From Saccharothrix violaceirubra (lineage in GTDB: Bacteria; Actinomycetota; Actinomycetes; Mycobacteriales; Pseudonocardiaceae), in contig NZ_JACHJS010000001.1 of NCBI RefSeq assembly GCF_014203755.1, positions 3,906,001 to 3,970,000 of the forward strand: a stretch of 64,000 nt of DNA, written 5' to 3'. Each line of letters opens with the position of its first letter. The stretch's first letter is position 1. Position numbers and translations under genes: made by a program. Of this stretch, positions 40,409-51,109 are shown in pieces. Below the pieces are notes generated by a model. It was not told the DNA's origin. It saw nothing but the letters and a program-made list of their open reading frames with translations, and made no database searches.

Positions 40409-43222
40409 GTGGAGCGAGAAGATCACGACAGCGGACCCCCACCGGTCGACGCGCGGGTGTTCGGCGCGGTCGAGGTCCGGGTGGGCGGTCGCCGGCAGGA
40501 CGTGGGGCACGCCAGGCAGCGCGCGGTGCTGGCGGTGCTGCTGGTCGAAGCCGGTCACCCGGTGCCGGTGGACGCGCTGGTCGACCGCGTCTGGGGCGAG
40601 CGGGCGCCGAGCCGGGCACGATCCGTGCTGCGCACCTACCTCGCCCGGTTACGCCCGGCCCTGGCACCGGGCGGGATCACGATCACCCACCGCTCCGACG
40701 GTTACCTGCTGGACGTCGACCGCGACGCCGTCGACCTCCACCGCTTCCGCCGACTGGTGGCGGAAGCCCGCGGCACGCGGGACCCGGCGCGGGCGCTGGT
40801 CGTGTTCGGGCAGGCGCTGGAGCTGTGGCGGGCCGAGCCCCTGGCGGAGTCGGACACCCCGTGGGCGGAGGCGGAGCGCCGGCGGTTGCACCGGGAACGC
40901 GCCGTCGCCGAGGCCGACCGGGCCGACCGGGCCCTGGACTGCGGTCGCCACCACGAGCTGCTGCCGGAGTTGACCGCACGGGCCGAGGCCGATCCGCTCG
41001 ACGAGCGCGTCGCCGCACAGCTCATGACCGCGCTGTACCGCGCGGGCCGCCAGGCCGACGCCCTGCACCACTACCAGCGCACCCGGCACCACCTGGCCGA
41101 GGAACTGGGCGCCGATCCCGGTCCGGCGTTGCGGGAACTGCACCGGCGCATGCTCGCCGCCGACTCCGCCCTGGACCTCGCCGCACCCGGCACCCGGGCC
41201 GGGACGCCGGTCGTGCCGCGGCAACTGCCCGCCGCGCCCCGGTCGTTCACCGGCCGCACCGCGCAACTCGCCGCGCTGGACGCCGCCTTGGCCGACGGGG
41301 GCCTCCACACGATCGGCGGAGCGGGCGGGATGGGCAAGACCTGGCTCGCACTGGCCTGGGCGGACCGCGACCTCGACCGGTTCCCCGACGGGCAGCTGTT
41401 CGTGGACCTGCGCGGTTTCGACCCCACCGGGCAACCGGTCGGACCGGCCGAGGCGACGCGGGTCCTCCTGACCGGCCTGGGCGCCGACGTCGACGGCCTC
41501 CCGTCCGATCCGGACGAACTGACCGCGCGGTACCGGGGACTGGTCGCGGGCCGGCGGCTGCTGGTGGTGTTGGACAACGCGGCCACGGCTGCCCAGGTCG
41601 TGCCGCTGCTGCCCGGCAGCACGAGCTGCACGGTGCTGGTCACCGGCCGGGCCATCCTGCCGTCCCTCATCGACCGGCACGGCGCCCGCCACCTGCACCT
41701 GGACGTGCTCACGCACGACGAAGCCCACGCGCTGCTGACCGCCCGCGCGGGCGCACCGCGGGTGGCCGCCGAACCCGGCGCGGTCGACGAGCTGATCGAG
41801 TCGTGCGGACGCCACCCGCTCGCGCTGTCGATCATCGCCCGCCAGGCCGCCACCCGGCCCGGGGTCCCGTTGGGCGAGTTCGCCGCCGAGCTGCGCGAGG
41901 CGGGCCTGGAGGTGCTCGACCACGACACCGACCCGACCGCGAGCCTGCCCGCGGTGCTGTCCTGGTCCCTGCACCACCTCGGCGAAGCGCAACGCACCCT
42001 GTTCGCCCTGCTGGGCATCGCGCCCGGCCCGGACGTCGACACGCTCGCGGCCGTCGCACTCGCCGGACTGCCCGCCGCGCGGACCCGCAGGGACCTGCGC
42101 GCGTTGGCGGACGCCTCGCTGCTGGACCGGCAGGCGGGTGGCCGCTACGCGATGCACGACCTGGTCCGCGCCTACGCCGCCACCACGGCGGACGACCTCC
42201 TCCCGGCACCGGCGCGGCGGGCCGCCCTGGACCGGGTGGTGGACTTCTACCTGCACACCGCGCACGCCGCGGATCGTGTGCTCGACCCGCACCGCGACCC
42301 CGTGGACGTCGGCCCGCCCGCGCCCGACGTGCGCCCGCTGTCGGTGTCGACCGCGGCGGAGGCGATGCACTGGTTCGACGCCGAGCACCGGCACCTGCTC
42401 GACGCGCAACGCGTCGCCGCCGCGCAGGGCCGCCACCACGCCGTGTGGCACCTGGCGTGGGCGTCGAGCGGGTTCCACGCCCGACGAGGTCTGGCCGGCG
42501 ACGACCTCGCCGCTTGGCAGGCCGCCGTGACCGCGGCGCCGCACCTGTCCGACCCCGGCGCGGTCGGGCTCGCCCACCGCCGGGTCGGCCGGGCACTGGC
42601 CGGCCTCGGTCGGCACGAGGAGGCGACCGGCCACCTCGGCCACGCGCTCGCGGCGGCCGAGCACCACGGCGACCTCGCCCAGCAGGCCGACGCGCACGGC
42701 ATGCTCGCGCTCGCCTGGGCGCTGCGCGGCGACCACCGGCGGGCGTTGGTCCACACGGACCGGTCACTGCACTTCTACCGGCTGCTCGACCGACCCGTCG
42801 GCCAGGCCAGGGCGCTGGGCGACCTGGGCTGGTTCTCCGCCCTCCTGGGCGACCTGGACGGTGGACGCGGACACCTGGTGGCGGCCCTGGACCTGCTGGG
42901 CCGCCACCCCGACCCGGCGACGGAGGCGGCGGTGCTCGACAGCCTGGGCTACGTCGACCACACGGCCGGGCGTCACGCCGAGTCCGTCGCGCACTACCGG
43001 CGTGCGGCGGCCCTGTACGAGGAACTCGACTACACCGCCGAGCACGCCACCACGCTGGACAACCTCGGCCGGCCGCTGTGCGCGCTCGGCCGCTTCGCCG
43101 AGGCACGGGCGGTGTGGTCGGACGCGGCGGAACGGTTCCGCGCACAGGACCGCGAAGCCGATGCCGACCGGGTCCGCCGGCGGATCGGGGAACTCGTCGC
43201 CGACGGCGGACCGGGGTCGTGA
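40409..43222 (+). CDS. AfsR/DnrI-type regulator (winged helix, BTAD, NB-ARC/STAND ATPase, TPR)
   Basis: 937 residues, full-length AfsR architecture. An OmpR-like winged helix (about 10-100) and BTAD (about 105-250) precede an NB-ARC ATPase with Walker A 'IGGAGGMGKTWLALAWADRD' and Walker B 'RRLLVVLDNAATAA'. A helical winged segment and tetratricopeptide repeats over about 640-925 follow. Such proteins activate secondary-metabolite or developmental genes in response to nucleotide and protein signals. No biosynthetic cluster lies nearby. The GTG at 40409 is supported by the promoter six bases upstream. GTG 40457 is the alternative. Confidence 0.88.
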   Translation: MEREDHDSGPPPVDARVFGAVEVRVGGRRQDVGHARQRAVLAVLLVEAGHPVPVDALVDRVWGERAPSRARSVLRTYLARLRPALAPGGITITHRSDGYLLDVDRDAVDLHRFRRLVAEARGTRDPARALVVFGQALELWRAEPLAESDTPWAEAERRRLHRERAVAEADRADRALDCGRHHELLPELTARAEADPLDERVAAQLMTALYRAGRQADALHHYQRTRHHLAEELGADPGPALRELHRRMLAADSALDLAAPGTRAGTPVVPRQLPAAPRSFTGRTAQLAALDAALADGGLHTIGGAGGMGKTWLALAWADRDLDRFPDGQLFVDLRGFDPTGQPVGPAEATRVLLTGLGADVDGLPSDPDELTARYRGLVAGRRLLVVLDNAATAAQVVPLLPGSTSCTVLVTGRAILPSLIDRHGARHLHLDVLTHDEAHALLTARAGAPRVAAEPGAVDELIESCGRHPLALSIIARQAATRPGVPLGEFAAELREAGLEVLDHDTDPTASLPAVLSWSLHHLGEAQRTLFALLGIAPGPDVDTLAAVALAGLPAARTRRDLRALADASLLDRQAGGRYAMHDLVRAYAATTADDLLPAPARRAALDRVVDFYLHTAHAADRVLDPHRDPVDVGPPAPDVRPLSVSTAAEAMHWFDAEHRHLLDAQRVAAAQGRHHAVWHLAWASSGFHARRGLAGDDLAAWQAAVTAAPHLSDPGAVGLAHRRVGRALAGLGRHEEATGHLGHALAAAEHHGDLAQQADAHGMLALAWALRGDHRRALVHTDRSLHFYRLLDRPVGQARALGDLGWFSALLGDLDGGRGHLVAALDLLGRHPDPATEAAVLDSLGYVDHTAGRHAESVAHYRRAAALYEELDYTAEHATTLDNLGRPLCALGRFAEARAVWSDAAERFRAQDREADADRVRRRIGELVADGGPGS

Positions 43223-43608
43223 ACGGACGTCGGGTGGTTGACCGCCGTTCGGCGGTGGCGGGTCGCGGAACCGGGCACCGGGTCGGGTGATCGACTCGCC
43301 CCGGCCCGGCGCGCGACGTCGTTCCCCAGCACCGACACCGACTCGGCACGGCCGACGGAGTAGGGCCGGCGGGCGCGGACCTCCACCGTCCGGCCCTCCT
43401 CGCTTCGCTTGCGGCGCGGTAGCTTGAGGCCACGTGACGCGCCGATGCCGCTGGTGTCACCGGACGGCCGGTCCTCCGGACGATTCCACTCCGGACGCCC
43501 TCCCTGGCCACGGGCACGGACACCCACGCGTCTCGACGCGTCCGGTCCCATCAGTCCACCGGCCGTCGGGGTCGGACCCGGGCCGGTGTCGCCGCGCAGG
43601 AGGGTTTC
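43223..43608. other. Intergenic region with a small hairpin
   Basis: About 385 bases. A 6-bp ACCGCC/GGCGGT hairpin (43241-43256) may end the AfsR-type transcript. The rest presumably holds the promoter of the secreted-protein gene at 43609. No gene is seen. Confidence 0.4.
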
Positions 43609-46600
43609 ATGTCGGCATGGCCACGTAAAGGATCTTTCAAGCGTCTCGGGGTGGTGGCGGCGCTGGTGCTGGTCGGGGTGACACCCGCCAGGGCACAGGC
43701 CGCCGACCGGGCGTTCACGGCGGTGTCCCCCGCACCCGACTTCGTCCTGCCCTCGATCGTCGTGCAGTACGACCCGGCCCGCTCGACCGGGATCGACTGG
43801 CGCACCACGACCTCGATCCCCGTCACCGAGTACCAGACCGACCGCTCGAAGGCGCGCGACGCGGTCGTGTTCGTGCAGGAGGCCGTCACGAAGATGACCG
43901 GCCGGACCCTGACCGTGAAGAACTCGGCCGACCTGTCGCGCGGCATCGTGTTCACCACCATCGCGGGTGCCACGCCCGACATCCGCGACGATCCCGCCGT
44001 GATCCAGGCGCTGGCCGGCGGCGGCCCGGACGCCAAGGAGGCGTACTACCTGCGCAGCACGCCCGAACGCCTGCTGCTGGTCGCCAACACCTACGACGGA
44101 CTCGCGTCCGCCGCCGCGAAACTGATGGAGACGGTGGGCTACGAGGTGCTCGGCATGGGGCCGAACTGGGTGTTCGCGCCGACCGCACCCACGCTCGTGT
44201 TCGACGTCGAGCAGAGCGGCAGACCCGGCTTCCACACCCGTCAGCTCACCGCGATGTCCGGCCAGTACTACGGCGTCGGCACGATCGTGAACGCGCCGCT
44301 GGCCGATCCCGCCGACGAGAACGTGGAACGCGGCTATCGCCGCTGGCAGACGGGTGCGCTGATGCGCGGCCAGTCGGCGCCGTCCTTCCCCGGCCACTCG
44401 CTTCAGGCCTACCACAAGGCCGTCGCCCAGGACATCCGCGACTCCGGCAACCCGGCGGGCTTCCTGGCGCCCACCCACCTGGGCACCGACGCCGCCCGCC
44501 AGGCGCTGCCGCCCGCCGACGCCAAGGACCACCTCTGGATCACCAGCGACGGCCCATTGCAGGCCTACGTCTCCAACGGCACGGCCTGGGTCCTCCAGAC
44601 CCTGGGCAGCGGTTCGCTCGCGCTGGACCTGTCCGTGCGGACCGTGCGCGAACGCGTCCTGCGCGAGGTGCGGACGTGGGCCGAGAACGTCCACTTCAAG
44701 TCCCGACCCGACGACCCGGCCATCCTGGCGATCGAACGCGAGGACGGCGGCCGGCCCGACGCGGTGTTCAACGCCAACACGCGGGACCGTGCGTGGTACC
44801 CGGAGTACCTGTCCGCCGAAGGAGTGCCGTTCGGTGCGCCGTGGGCGCTGCACGGCTTCAAGGGCCTGAACCAGCCGAGGGAGATCTGGGACTCGGCGTC
44901 GCAGAGCGACACCGTGTACGGCTTCGCGAACTGGCTGCTGCGCGAGTACGACAAGTGGCTCGACGCGCAGCCCCCGGGCGACCGGGTGACCTCGACCGGG
45001 AAGTCGAAGAAGTCCTTGCTGCGGGCCAGTTTCTACTCGTACAACTACCACGACGTGCCGCCGCACTTCAACCTCGACCCGCGCATCCGGGTGGCGATCG
45101 CCGGGTACACCAAGCACCGCGGCGTCGGCGAGTGGCGGTCCATCGTGACGCACCTGGACATCGGGCAGGCCATGGCCCGCCTGCTGCCCGCCGAACCCCC
45201 GGCCGACTACCGGATCTACAGCGTGGCCCACGCCACCGACTGGGGCATGGCCAACCTGCCCGCCCGGCACGACCTCTCGGCCGCCGCGATCGCCGACGAC
45301 ATCTCGGCCTACCACCGCGGCGGGTTCCGCACGTTCCTCGCCGAGACCGATCTCAACTTCGGCAAGTTCGGCCTCGGCTACTACCTCATGGCGAAGATGC
45401 TGTGGAACCCGACGCTGACGGCCGCCCAGCTCGACGCGGTGCGCACCCGTTGGCTGCAACGGGCGTTCGGCCGGGGGTGGGCGAAGGTGAAGGAGTTCGT
45501 CGACTTCATGCTCCTGCCGAACTTCCCGGTGAACACGCCGTATTCATGGGGTCGTGCGGTGGAGCTGGTCGACGCGGCCGACCGCCTGGTCGACCCCGTG
45601 GCCGAACCCGGTCCCGATCGGCGTCTGGACGACCTGAAGCAGTTCTTCTACTACTACTTCCTCCAGGACTCCGGCCGGATGACCACCGACGCCCCGGAGA
45701 CCAGGGAATTCATGTGGAAGGGCCAGATGTCCTACATGAACGCCCTCATGGTCCCGTTGTCGAAGGTGTACGGCCGCACCGACCCCGCGGCGGTGGCGGG
45801 GCCGCAGACGGCCGCCGGACCCGCGCACTACACCGCCGCCGAGACCGCGGCGTGGTGGAACCAGGTCAAGGCGTACTGGCCGGTGCGGGCCGTCAACCGG
45901 TTCGAGGACGCCACGCTGGCCGACGGCACCCCGGCGGCCTGGGTCGACCGGAACGACGTGGGCCCGGCCGCCGAGTTCGTCACGCCCGGTGCACCGGCCG
46001 CGCGTTTCCTCTACAACAGCGCCACGAGCGGGCACACACCGCGGTTCCTCACGTCGGCGGAACCCGGTGTCCACATCGGATTCCAGTTGCTGTGGCAGAA
46101 GTACGACAACGGCACCACCCAGTACGCCTCACGGGACGTGCGCTACGGCATCGAGCGGTGGAGCGCGACGACCAAGTCCTGGATCTCGTTGCGCGACATG
46201 GCCCAGCCCGGAGTGACGCCGACCGAGTTGGCGAGTTGCCCGCAGTTCGTCAACCGGGTCTGCCTGTTGGCGACCGTCTCGATACCGGCGTCGTCGCACG
46301 ACGTCCACCGGTTCACCGTCGGGTCGGGCGGCGACTACGCCTACCTGTACCCGTTGACGTTCAACGTGGCCACCAACCAGTCGACGGGCCGTTCGGCGCA
46401 CACCTACACGGGTCCGGGTGCCGGCCTGACCCAGGCGCCGAGCTACTTCTACATCCCCAAGGGCACCACGTCACTGGACCTGGAGGTCTGGGACCGCTAC
46501 GGCGGCAAGACGCTGCGGCTCTACTCCGGGCTGCTGTCGAAGAACCCCCAGGCTGCGTTCCGGGACGTGGACATCAGCGCGTACGGCACCAACTCCGTGC

Positions 46601-46776
46601 CGCTGCGGCCTGAGGAGGGCGGCACCATCGCGCGGATCTCGGCCTCGGGCTTCGCCTTCCCCTACCTGCACTCGGTGCCCCGGCTCTGGGCGATGTCGCC
46701 CAACGAACTCGTCGTGCCGTGCGCCATCGCCAAGGCCGATGGTCTGACGGTGCCCCCGGGGCGCTGTGACCCGTAG
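43609..46776 (+). CDS. Large secreted protein, DUF4838/alpha-glucuronidase-like N-terminal part
   Basis: 1055 residues with a signal peptide (cleavage near ARAQA, residue 31). The segment at about 80-200 ('ARDAVVFVQEAVTKMTGRTL', 'STPERLLLVANTYDGLASAA') resembles the small alpha/beta domain found before the catalytic barrel of alpha-glucuronidases and DUF4838 proteins. The middle ('YSYNYHDVPPHFNLDP', 'THLDIGQAM') looks like a degraded TIM-barrel. The C-terminal 300 residues are beta-rich, carbohydrate-binding-like. A role in polysaccharide binding or hydrolysis outside the cell is inferred. The catalytic residues are not identifiable. Confidence 0.7.
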   Translation: MSAWPRKGSFKRLGVVAALVLVGVTPARAQAADRAFTAVSPAPDFVLPSIVVQYDPARSTGIDWRTTTSIPVTEYQTDRSKARDAVVFVQEAVTKMTGRTLTVKNSADLSRGIVFTTIAGATPDIRDDPAVIQALAGGGPDAKEAYYLRSTPERLLLVANTYDGLASAAAKLMETVGYEVLGMGPNWVFAPTAPTLVFDVEQSGRPGFHTRQLTAMSGQYYGVGTIVNAPLADPADENVERGYRRWQTGALMRGQSAPSFPGHSLQAYHKAVAQDIRDSGNPAGFLAPTHLGTDAARQALPPADAKDHLWITSDGPLQAYVSNGTAWVLQTLGSGSLALDLSVRTVRERVLREVRTWAENVHFKSRPDDPAILAIEREDGGRPDAVFNANTRDRAWYPEYLSAEGVPFGAPWALHGFKGLNQPREIWDSASQSDTVYGFANWLLREYDKWLDAQPPGDRVTSTGKSKKSLLRASFYSYNYHDVPPHFNLDPRIRVAIAGYTKHRGVGEWRSIVTHLDIGQAMARLLPAEPPADYRIYSVAHATDWGMANLPARHDLSAAAIADDISAYHRGGFRTFLAETDLNFGKFGLGYYLMAKMLWNPTLTAAQLDAVRTRWLQRAFGRGWAKVKEFVDFMLLPNFPVNTPYSWGRAVELVDAADRLVDPVAEPGPDRRLDDLKQFFYYYFLQDSGRMTTDAPETREFMWKGQMSYMNALMVPLSKVYGRTDPAAVAGPQTAAGPAHYTAAETAAWWNQVKAYWPVRAVNRFEDATLADGTPAAWVDRNDVGPAAEFVTPGAPAARFLYNSATSGHTPRFLTSAEPGVHIGFQLLWQKYDNGTTQYASRDVRYGIERWSATTKSWISLRDMAQPGVTPTELASCPQFVNRVCLLATVSIPASSHDVHRFTVGSGGDYAYLYPLTFNVATNQSTGRSAHTYTGPGAGLTQAPSYFYIPKGTTSLDLEVWDRYGGKTLRLYSGLLSKNPQAAFRDVDISAYGTNSVPLRPEEGGTIARISASGFAFPYLHSVPRLWAMSPNELVVPCAIAKADGLTVPPGRCDP

Positions 46777-46790
46777 GGCTCGGGAGCGGT

Positions 46791-46825
46791 CGGCCGGTCG
46801 GCCCCGTCGCGGGGACGACCGGCCG
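46791..46825 (+). terminator. Terminator hairpin after the large secreted protein gene
   Basis: CGGCCGGTCG pairs with CGACCGGCCG, and inner CCCC with GGGG, starting about 15 bases beyond the stop. Confidence 0.7.
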
Positions 46826-46895
46826 CCGGCGCTTGATCGACCCTCCGGAAACCCTGGCTCATGTGGGCCGTTTTGCGTGATGACCTACAACATGT

Positions 46896-47095
46896 AGTGT
46901 TCCCGCCATCGACGGTTCCGCCGGCCCGATCCCGGGGCGGTGGAGGCAAGAGGGAACCCGGTGCGAGTCCGGGACTGCCCCGCAGCGGTGAGTGGAAACG
47001 ACCGCCGTCACGAAGCACTGCGCGCGAGCGTGGGAAGCGACGGCCAGTAGGCACGGCTTTCGAGCCGGGTGTCCGCGAGTCCGAAGACCTGCCGT
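46896..47095 (+). promoter_or_regulatory. Cobalamin (B12) riboswitch controlling nrdAB
   Basis: Contains the conserved core GGTGCGAGTCCGGGACTGCC (46960-46979) followed by CCGCAGCGGTGAG, and the 3' B12-box variant GCGAGTCCGAAGACCTGCC (47075-47093). Cobalamin binding is expected to switch the downstream class Ia reductase off, as is known for nrdABS in streptomycetes. In those species a B12-dependent class II enzyme takes over. The start of nrdA lies about 130 bases further on. Confidence 0.93.
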
Positions 47096-47227
47096 CGACG
47101 CGCGCGCCGACCGGTGCGCGGGCGTCCGGGGTCTCGTGGGTGGGCCGACAGGGACGAACGCGTCGTCGCGCGTTCTTTTCGCGCCCCCGTGTGCTCCGGG
47201 CCATCGAGGCTCGCGAGGAGAGGGCTG

Positions 47228-49999
47228 TTGACGACAAGGGTGATCCGCCGGGACGGCACGGTCTCGGTGTTCGACGCCGGCAAGATCAGGGTGGCGGTGA
47301 CCAAGGCGTTCCTGGCCGTGGAGGGCGACTCCGGACACCTGCGCCCGGTGGTCGGGGAACTGACCGCACAGGTGGAGAAGGCGCTGCTCAAGCACGTGCG
47401 GCCGGAGGTCGCGCTGCACATCGAGCAGATCCAGGACCAGGTCGAACTGGTGTTGATGCGCGAAGGCCACCACAAGGTCGCCCGCGCCTACGTGCTCTAC
47501 CGCGAAAAGCGCGCCAAGGCACGTGAAGTCACGCCCGCGCCGCCCGCGTTCCGGGTGAAGACCGCCGACGGCACACTCGTCCCGCTGGACTGGGACCGGG
47601 CAGAGGTCGTGGTCGGCGAGGCGTGCGCCGGACTGGCCGACGTGTCGGCCGCGGCCGTGCTCGCCGAGGTGCGGCGCGACGTGTACGACGGGATCACCGT
47701 CGACGAGCTGGCCGTCGCGCAGGTCATGGCCGCGCGCACGCTCGTGGAGACCGAGCCCGACTACTCGTTCGTCGCCGCCCGGCTCCTGCTGGACCGGCTC
47801 CGCCGCGAGGCACTGACCAGGGTCGAAGGCCGTCCGGTCGAGGCGACCGGCGAAGAGCTGTCCTACGCGGCCTACTTCCCGGAGTACGTCCGGCTGGGCA
47901 TCGACCTCGACCGCCTCGACCCGGAGCTGGCGAAGTTCGACCTGGATCGCATCTGCGCCGCCATCAGGCCCGAGCGTGACGCGAAGTTCGACTTTCTGGG
48001 CATGCAGACCCTGTACGACCGCTACTTCCTGCACGACGACGGCACGCGGTACGAGCTGCCGCAGGCGTTCTTCATGCGCGTCGCGATGGGGTTGTCGCTG
48101 CGCGAGGACGACCGCGAGGCCCGCGCGATCGAGTTCTACGAGCTGTTGTCGTCGTTCGACTTCATGTGCTCGACGCCCACGCTGTTCAACTCGGGCACCA
48201 CCCGTCCGCAGTTGTCGTCGTGCTTCCTGACGACCGTGGACGACGACCTCCAGAGCATCTTCCAGGGCTACCAGAACAACGCGTTGCTCGCGAAGTACTC
48301 GGGCGGGCTGGGCAACGACTGGACGCCGGTGCGCGGCATGGGCGCGCACATCCGTGGCACCAACGGCGAGTCGCAGGGCGTCGTGCCGTTCCTCAAGATC
48401 GCCAACGACACGGCCGTGGCGGTCAACCAGGGCGGCAAGCGCAAGGGCGCGGCGTGCGCCTACCTGGAGACGTGGCACGTCGACATCGAGGAGTTCCTCG
48501 ACCTGCGCAAGAACACCGGCGACGACCGTCGGCGCACGCACGACATGAACACCGCGAACTGGGTGCCGGACGAGTTCCTGCGCCGGGTCGAGGCCGACGC
48601 CGACTGGACGCTGTTCTCCCCCGACGAGACGCCCGACCTGCACGACCTCTACGGCCGGGCGTTCGCCGAGCGCTACCGGGCCTACGAGGAGGCGGCCGAA
48701 CGCGGCGAGATCCGGGTGTCCAAGCGGGTCCGTGCGGTCGAGCTGTGGCGGCGGATGCTGACCATGCTGTTCGAGACCGGTCACCCGTGGATCACGTTCA
48801 AGGACCCGTGCAACGTCCGGTCGCCGCAGCGGCACGTCGGCGTGGTGCACTCGTCGAACCTGTGCACCGAGATCACGCTGAACACCGCCGCCGACGAGGT
48901 CGCGGTGTGCAACCTGGGTTCGGTGAACCTGGCCAACCACGTCACGCCGGACGGCCTGGACCGCGACCGCGTGGCGCGGACCGTGCGCACGGCCGTGCGG
49001 ATGCTCGACAACGTGATCGACATCAACTTCTACACGATCCCCGAGGCCCGCCGGTCCAACCTGCGGCACCGGCCGGTCGGCCTGGGGCTGATGGGTTTCA
49101 CCGACGCGCTGTTCGTCCAGCGCCTGGTCCCGGGCTCGGCCGCGGCGGTCGCCTTCGCCGACGTGAGCATGGAGCTGATCTCGTACCACGCCCTGTCCGC
49201 GTCGGCGGACCTCGCGCGGGAACGCGGTTCCTACGAGACGTTCGAGGGGTCGTTGTGGCACCGGGGCGTGCTGCCGATCGACTCGATCGCCCTGCTGGCG
49301 GCCGAACGCGACGGCCTGGACATGGACACGTCGTCCACTCTGGACTGGGACGCGCTGCGCGAGAAGGTGCGCGGCGGCATGCGCAACTCCAACACGATGG
49401 CGATCGCACCCACCGCGACGATCTCGAACATCTGCGGCGTCGGCCAGTCCATCGAGCCGCTGTTCCGCAACCTGTTCGTGAAGTCGAACATGTCCGGCGA
49501 CTTCACCGTGCTCAACCGGCACCTGATCGCCGACCTCAAGGCACGTGGCCTGTGGGACGAGGCCATGGTCGCGGACCTCAAGTACTTCGACGGCTCGCTC
49601 GCACCGATCGACCGCGTGCCCGACGACCTGAAGGCGTTGTACGCCACCGCGTTCGAGGTGTCCTCGGAGTGGCTGATCGAGGCGGGGTCGCGCCGGCAGA
49701 AGTGGATCGACCAGGCGCAGTCGCTCAACCTCTACATCGCCGCGCCCAACGGCCGCAAGCTCGACGCGATCTACCGCCTGGCCTGGCACAAGGGCCTCAA
49801 GACCACCTACTACCTGCGCTCCACGGCCGTGACCAGCGTGGAGAAGTCCACCCTGCGCGGCGTCGACGGCAAGCTCAACGCCGTGCGCCCGGTCGCCGAA
49901 CCGGTACCCGTTCCCGTGCCCGTTGCCGCCCCGACCGTGACGCCCGACGACGCGCTCGTCTGCTCGATCACCGACCCCGACTGCGAGGCCTGCCAGTGA
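47228..49999 (+). CDS. nrdA: Class Ia ribonucleoside-diphosphate reductase, alpha subunit
   Basis: 923 residues. An ATP-cone (about 1-95: '[20 protein letters not shown]') and a second ATP-cone-like stretch precede the reductase barrel. Cysteines lie in 'QLSSCFLTT' (about 331) and '[10 protein letters not shown]' (about 546). A C-terminal redox tail ends in '[12 protein letters not shown]' after a Pro-Val-rich linker. It reduces ribonucleotides to deoxyribonucleotides with NrdB. The TTG start at 47228 is chosen because GGAGAGG lies at the right distance and the ATP-cone begins immediately. Controlled by the upstream cobalamin riboswitch. Confidence 0.95.
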   Translation: MTTRVIRRDGTVSVFDAGKIRVAVTKAFLAVEGDSGHLRPVVGELTAQVEKALLKHVRPEVALHIEQIQDQVELVLMREGHHKVARAYVLYREKRAKAREVTPAPPAFRVKTADGTLVPLDWDRAEVVVGEACAGLADVSAAAVLAEVRRDVYDGITVDELAVAQVMAARTLVETEPDYSFVAARLLLDRLRREALTRVEGRPVEATGEELSYAAYFPEYVRLGIDLDRLDPELAKFDLDRICAAIRPERDAKFDFLGMQTLYDRYFLHDDGTRYELPQAFFMRVAMGLSLREDDREARAIEFYELLSSFDFMCSTPTLFNSGTTRPQLSSCFLTTVDDDLQSIFQGYQNNALLAKYSGGLGNDWTPVRGMGAHIRGTNGESQGVVPFLKIANDTAVAVNQGGKRKGAACAYLETWHVDIEEFLDLRKNTGDDRRRTHDMNTANWVPDEFLRRVEADADWTLFSPDETPDLHDLYGRAFAERYRAYEEAAERGEIRVSKRVRAVELWRRMLTMLFETGHPWITFKDPCNVRSPQRHVGVVHSSNLCTEITLNTAADEVAVCNLGSVNLANHVTPDGLDRDRVARTVRTAVRMLDNVIDINFYTIPEARRSNLRHRPVGLGLMGFTDALFVQRLVPGSAAAVAFADVSMELISYHALSASADLARERGSYETFEGSLWHRGVLPIDSIALLAAERDGLDMDTSSTLDWDALREKVRGGMRNSNTMAIAPTATISNICGVGQSIEPLFRNLFVKSNMSGDFTVLNRHLIADLKARGLWDEAMVADLKYFDGSLAPIDRVPDDLKALYATAFEVSSEWLIEAGSRRQKWIDQAQSLNLYIAAPNGRKLDAIYRLAWHKGLKTTYYLRSTAVTSVEKSTLRGVDGKLNAVRPVAEPVPVPVPVAAPTVTPDDALVCSITDPDCEACQ

Positions 50000-51066
50000 C
50001 CACGAACCTCCCCGGCGCCACCGGGCTCGGCTCGATCGAGCGCGGCGCGGGCCGCGTCCACGTCGACGACAAGTCGATGATCAACGCGCGCGCGGACGTG
50101 AACCAGCTCCTGCCGCTGAAGTACCACTGGGCGTGGGACAAGTACCTGGCCGGGTGCGCCAACCACTGGATGCCGACCGAGGTGTCCATGCAGGCCGACA
50201 TCGCGCTGTGGCGCTCGCCGACCGGGCTGACCGAGGACGAGCGGCACGCGATCAAGCGCAACCTCGGCTTCTTCGCCACGTCGGAGTCGTTGGTGGCCAA
50301 CAACATCGTGCTCGCGGTGTACCGGCACCTGACCAACCCCGAGTGCCGCCAGTACCTGCTGCGCCAGGCGTTCGAGGAGGCCGTGCACACGCACACCTTC
50401 CAGTACATCTGCGAATCGCTGGGCCTGGACGAGGGCGAACTGTTCAACATGTACCGCGAGGTGCCGTCGATCACGGACAAGGCCGCGTGGGCGCTGGACT
50501 ACACGCAGAACCTGGAGGACCCGGAGTTCCGCACGGGCACGCCGGAGACCGATCGCGCGTTCCTTCGCGACCTGATCGCGTTCTACGTGGTCTTCGAGGG
50601 CATGTGGTTCTACACCGGCTTCGCGCAGATCCTGTCGTTCGGGCGGCGCAACAAGATGGTGGGCATCGCCGAGCAGTACCAGTACATCCTGCGCGACGAG
50701 TCGATCCACCTGAACTTCGGCATCGACGCGATCAACCAGATCAAGATCGAGAACCCGCACCTGTGGACCGACGCGTTCCAGGCCGAGGTGCGCACGATGC
50801 TGGCCGAGGCGTGCGAGCTGGAGGTCGCCTACGGGCGTGACACGATGCCCAACGGCCTGCTCGGGCTCAACTCCGAGCTGTGCGAGCAGTACATGCGGTT
50901 CATCACCAACCGCCGCTGCGCGCAGCTCGGTCTCGCCCCGGTCTTCCCCGCCGCCGACAACCCGTTCCCGTGGCTGTCGGAGGCGATCGACCTGCGCAAG
51001 GAGAAGAACTTCTTCGAGACCCGCGTGACCGAGTACGCCTCGGGCAGCACGCTCGACTGGGACTGA
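49996..51066 (+). CDS. nrdB: Class I ribonucleotide reductase, beta (radical) subunit
   Basis: 356 residues from a GTG that overlaps the nrdA stop (GTGA). Di-metal ligands are visible in 'SES', 'EEAVHTHTF' and '[10 protein letters not shown]'. The sequence around the radical site, '[16 protein letters not shown]', is closest in pattern to the chlamydial subgroup, where that position is Phe. Here it is Tyr109, so a tyrosyl radical is likely. It provides the radical for NrdA. Confidence 0.95.
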   Translation: MTTNLPGATGLGSIERGAGRVHVDDKSMINARADVNQLLPLKYHWAWDKYLAGCANHWMPTEVSMQADIALWRSPTGLTEDERHAIKRNLGFFATSESLVANNIVLAVYRHLTNPECRQYLLRQAFEEAVHTHTFQYICESLGLDEGELFNMYREVPSITDKAAWALDYTQNLEDPEFRTGTPETDRAFLRDLIAFYVVFEGMWFYTGFAQILSFGRRNKMVGIAEQYQYILRDESIHLNFGIDAINQIKIENPHLWTDAFQAEVRTMLAEACELEVAYGRDTMPNGLLGLNSELCEQYMRFITNRRCAQLGLAPVFPAADNPFPWLSEAIDLRKEKNFFETRVTEYASGSTLDWD

Positions 51067-51081
51067 ATTCGAGTCGACGGC

Positions 51082-51109
51082 CCCGGCGCGGATCGCTATC
51101 TTGCGCCGG
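51082..51109 (+). terminator. Hairpin after nrdB, touching the next start codon
   Basis: CCCGGCGC pairs with GCGCCGGG across a 12-nt loop, and the right arm ends at the GTG of the GrpB-family gene. It may attenuate read-through or hide that start. Confidence 0.4.

Noticed and set aside
43030..45459. Minus-strand frame opposite the large secreted protein
   Set aside because: Antisense shadow; the plus strand has a signal peptide and protein-like composition throughout.
46859..49789. Minus-strand open frame opposite nrdA
   Set aside because: Antisense shadow of a highly conserved reductase gene.
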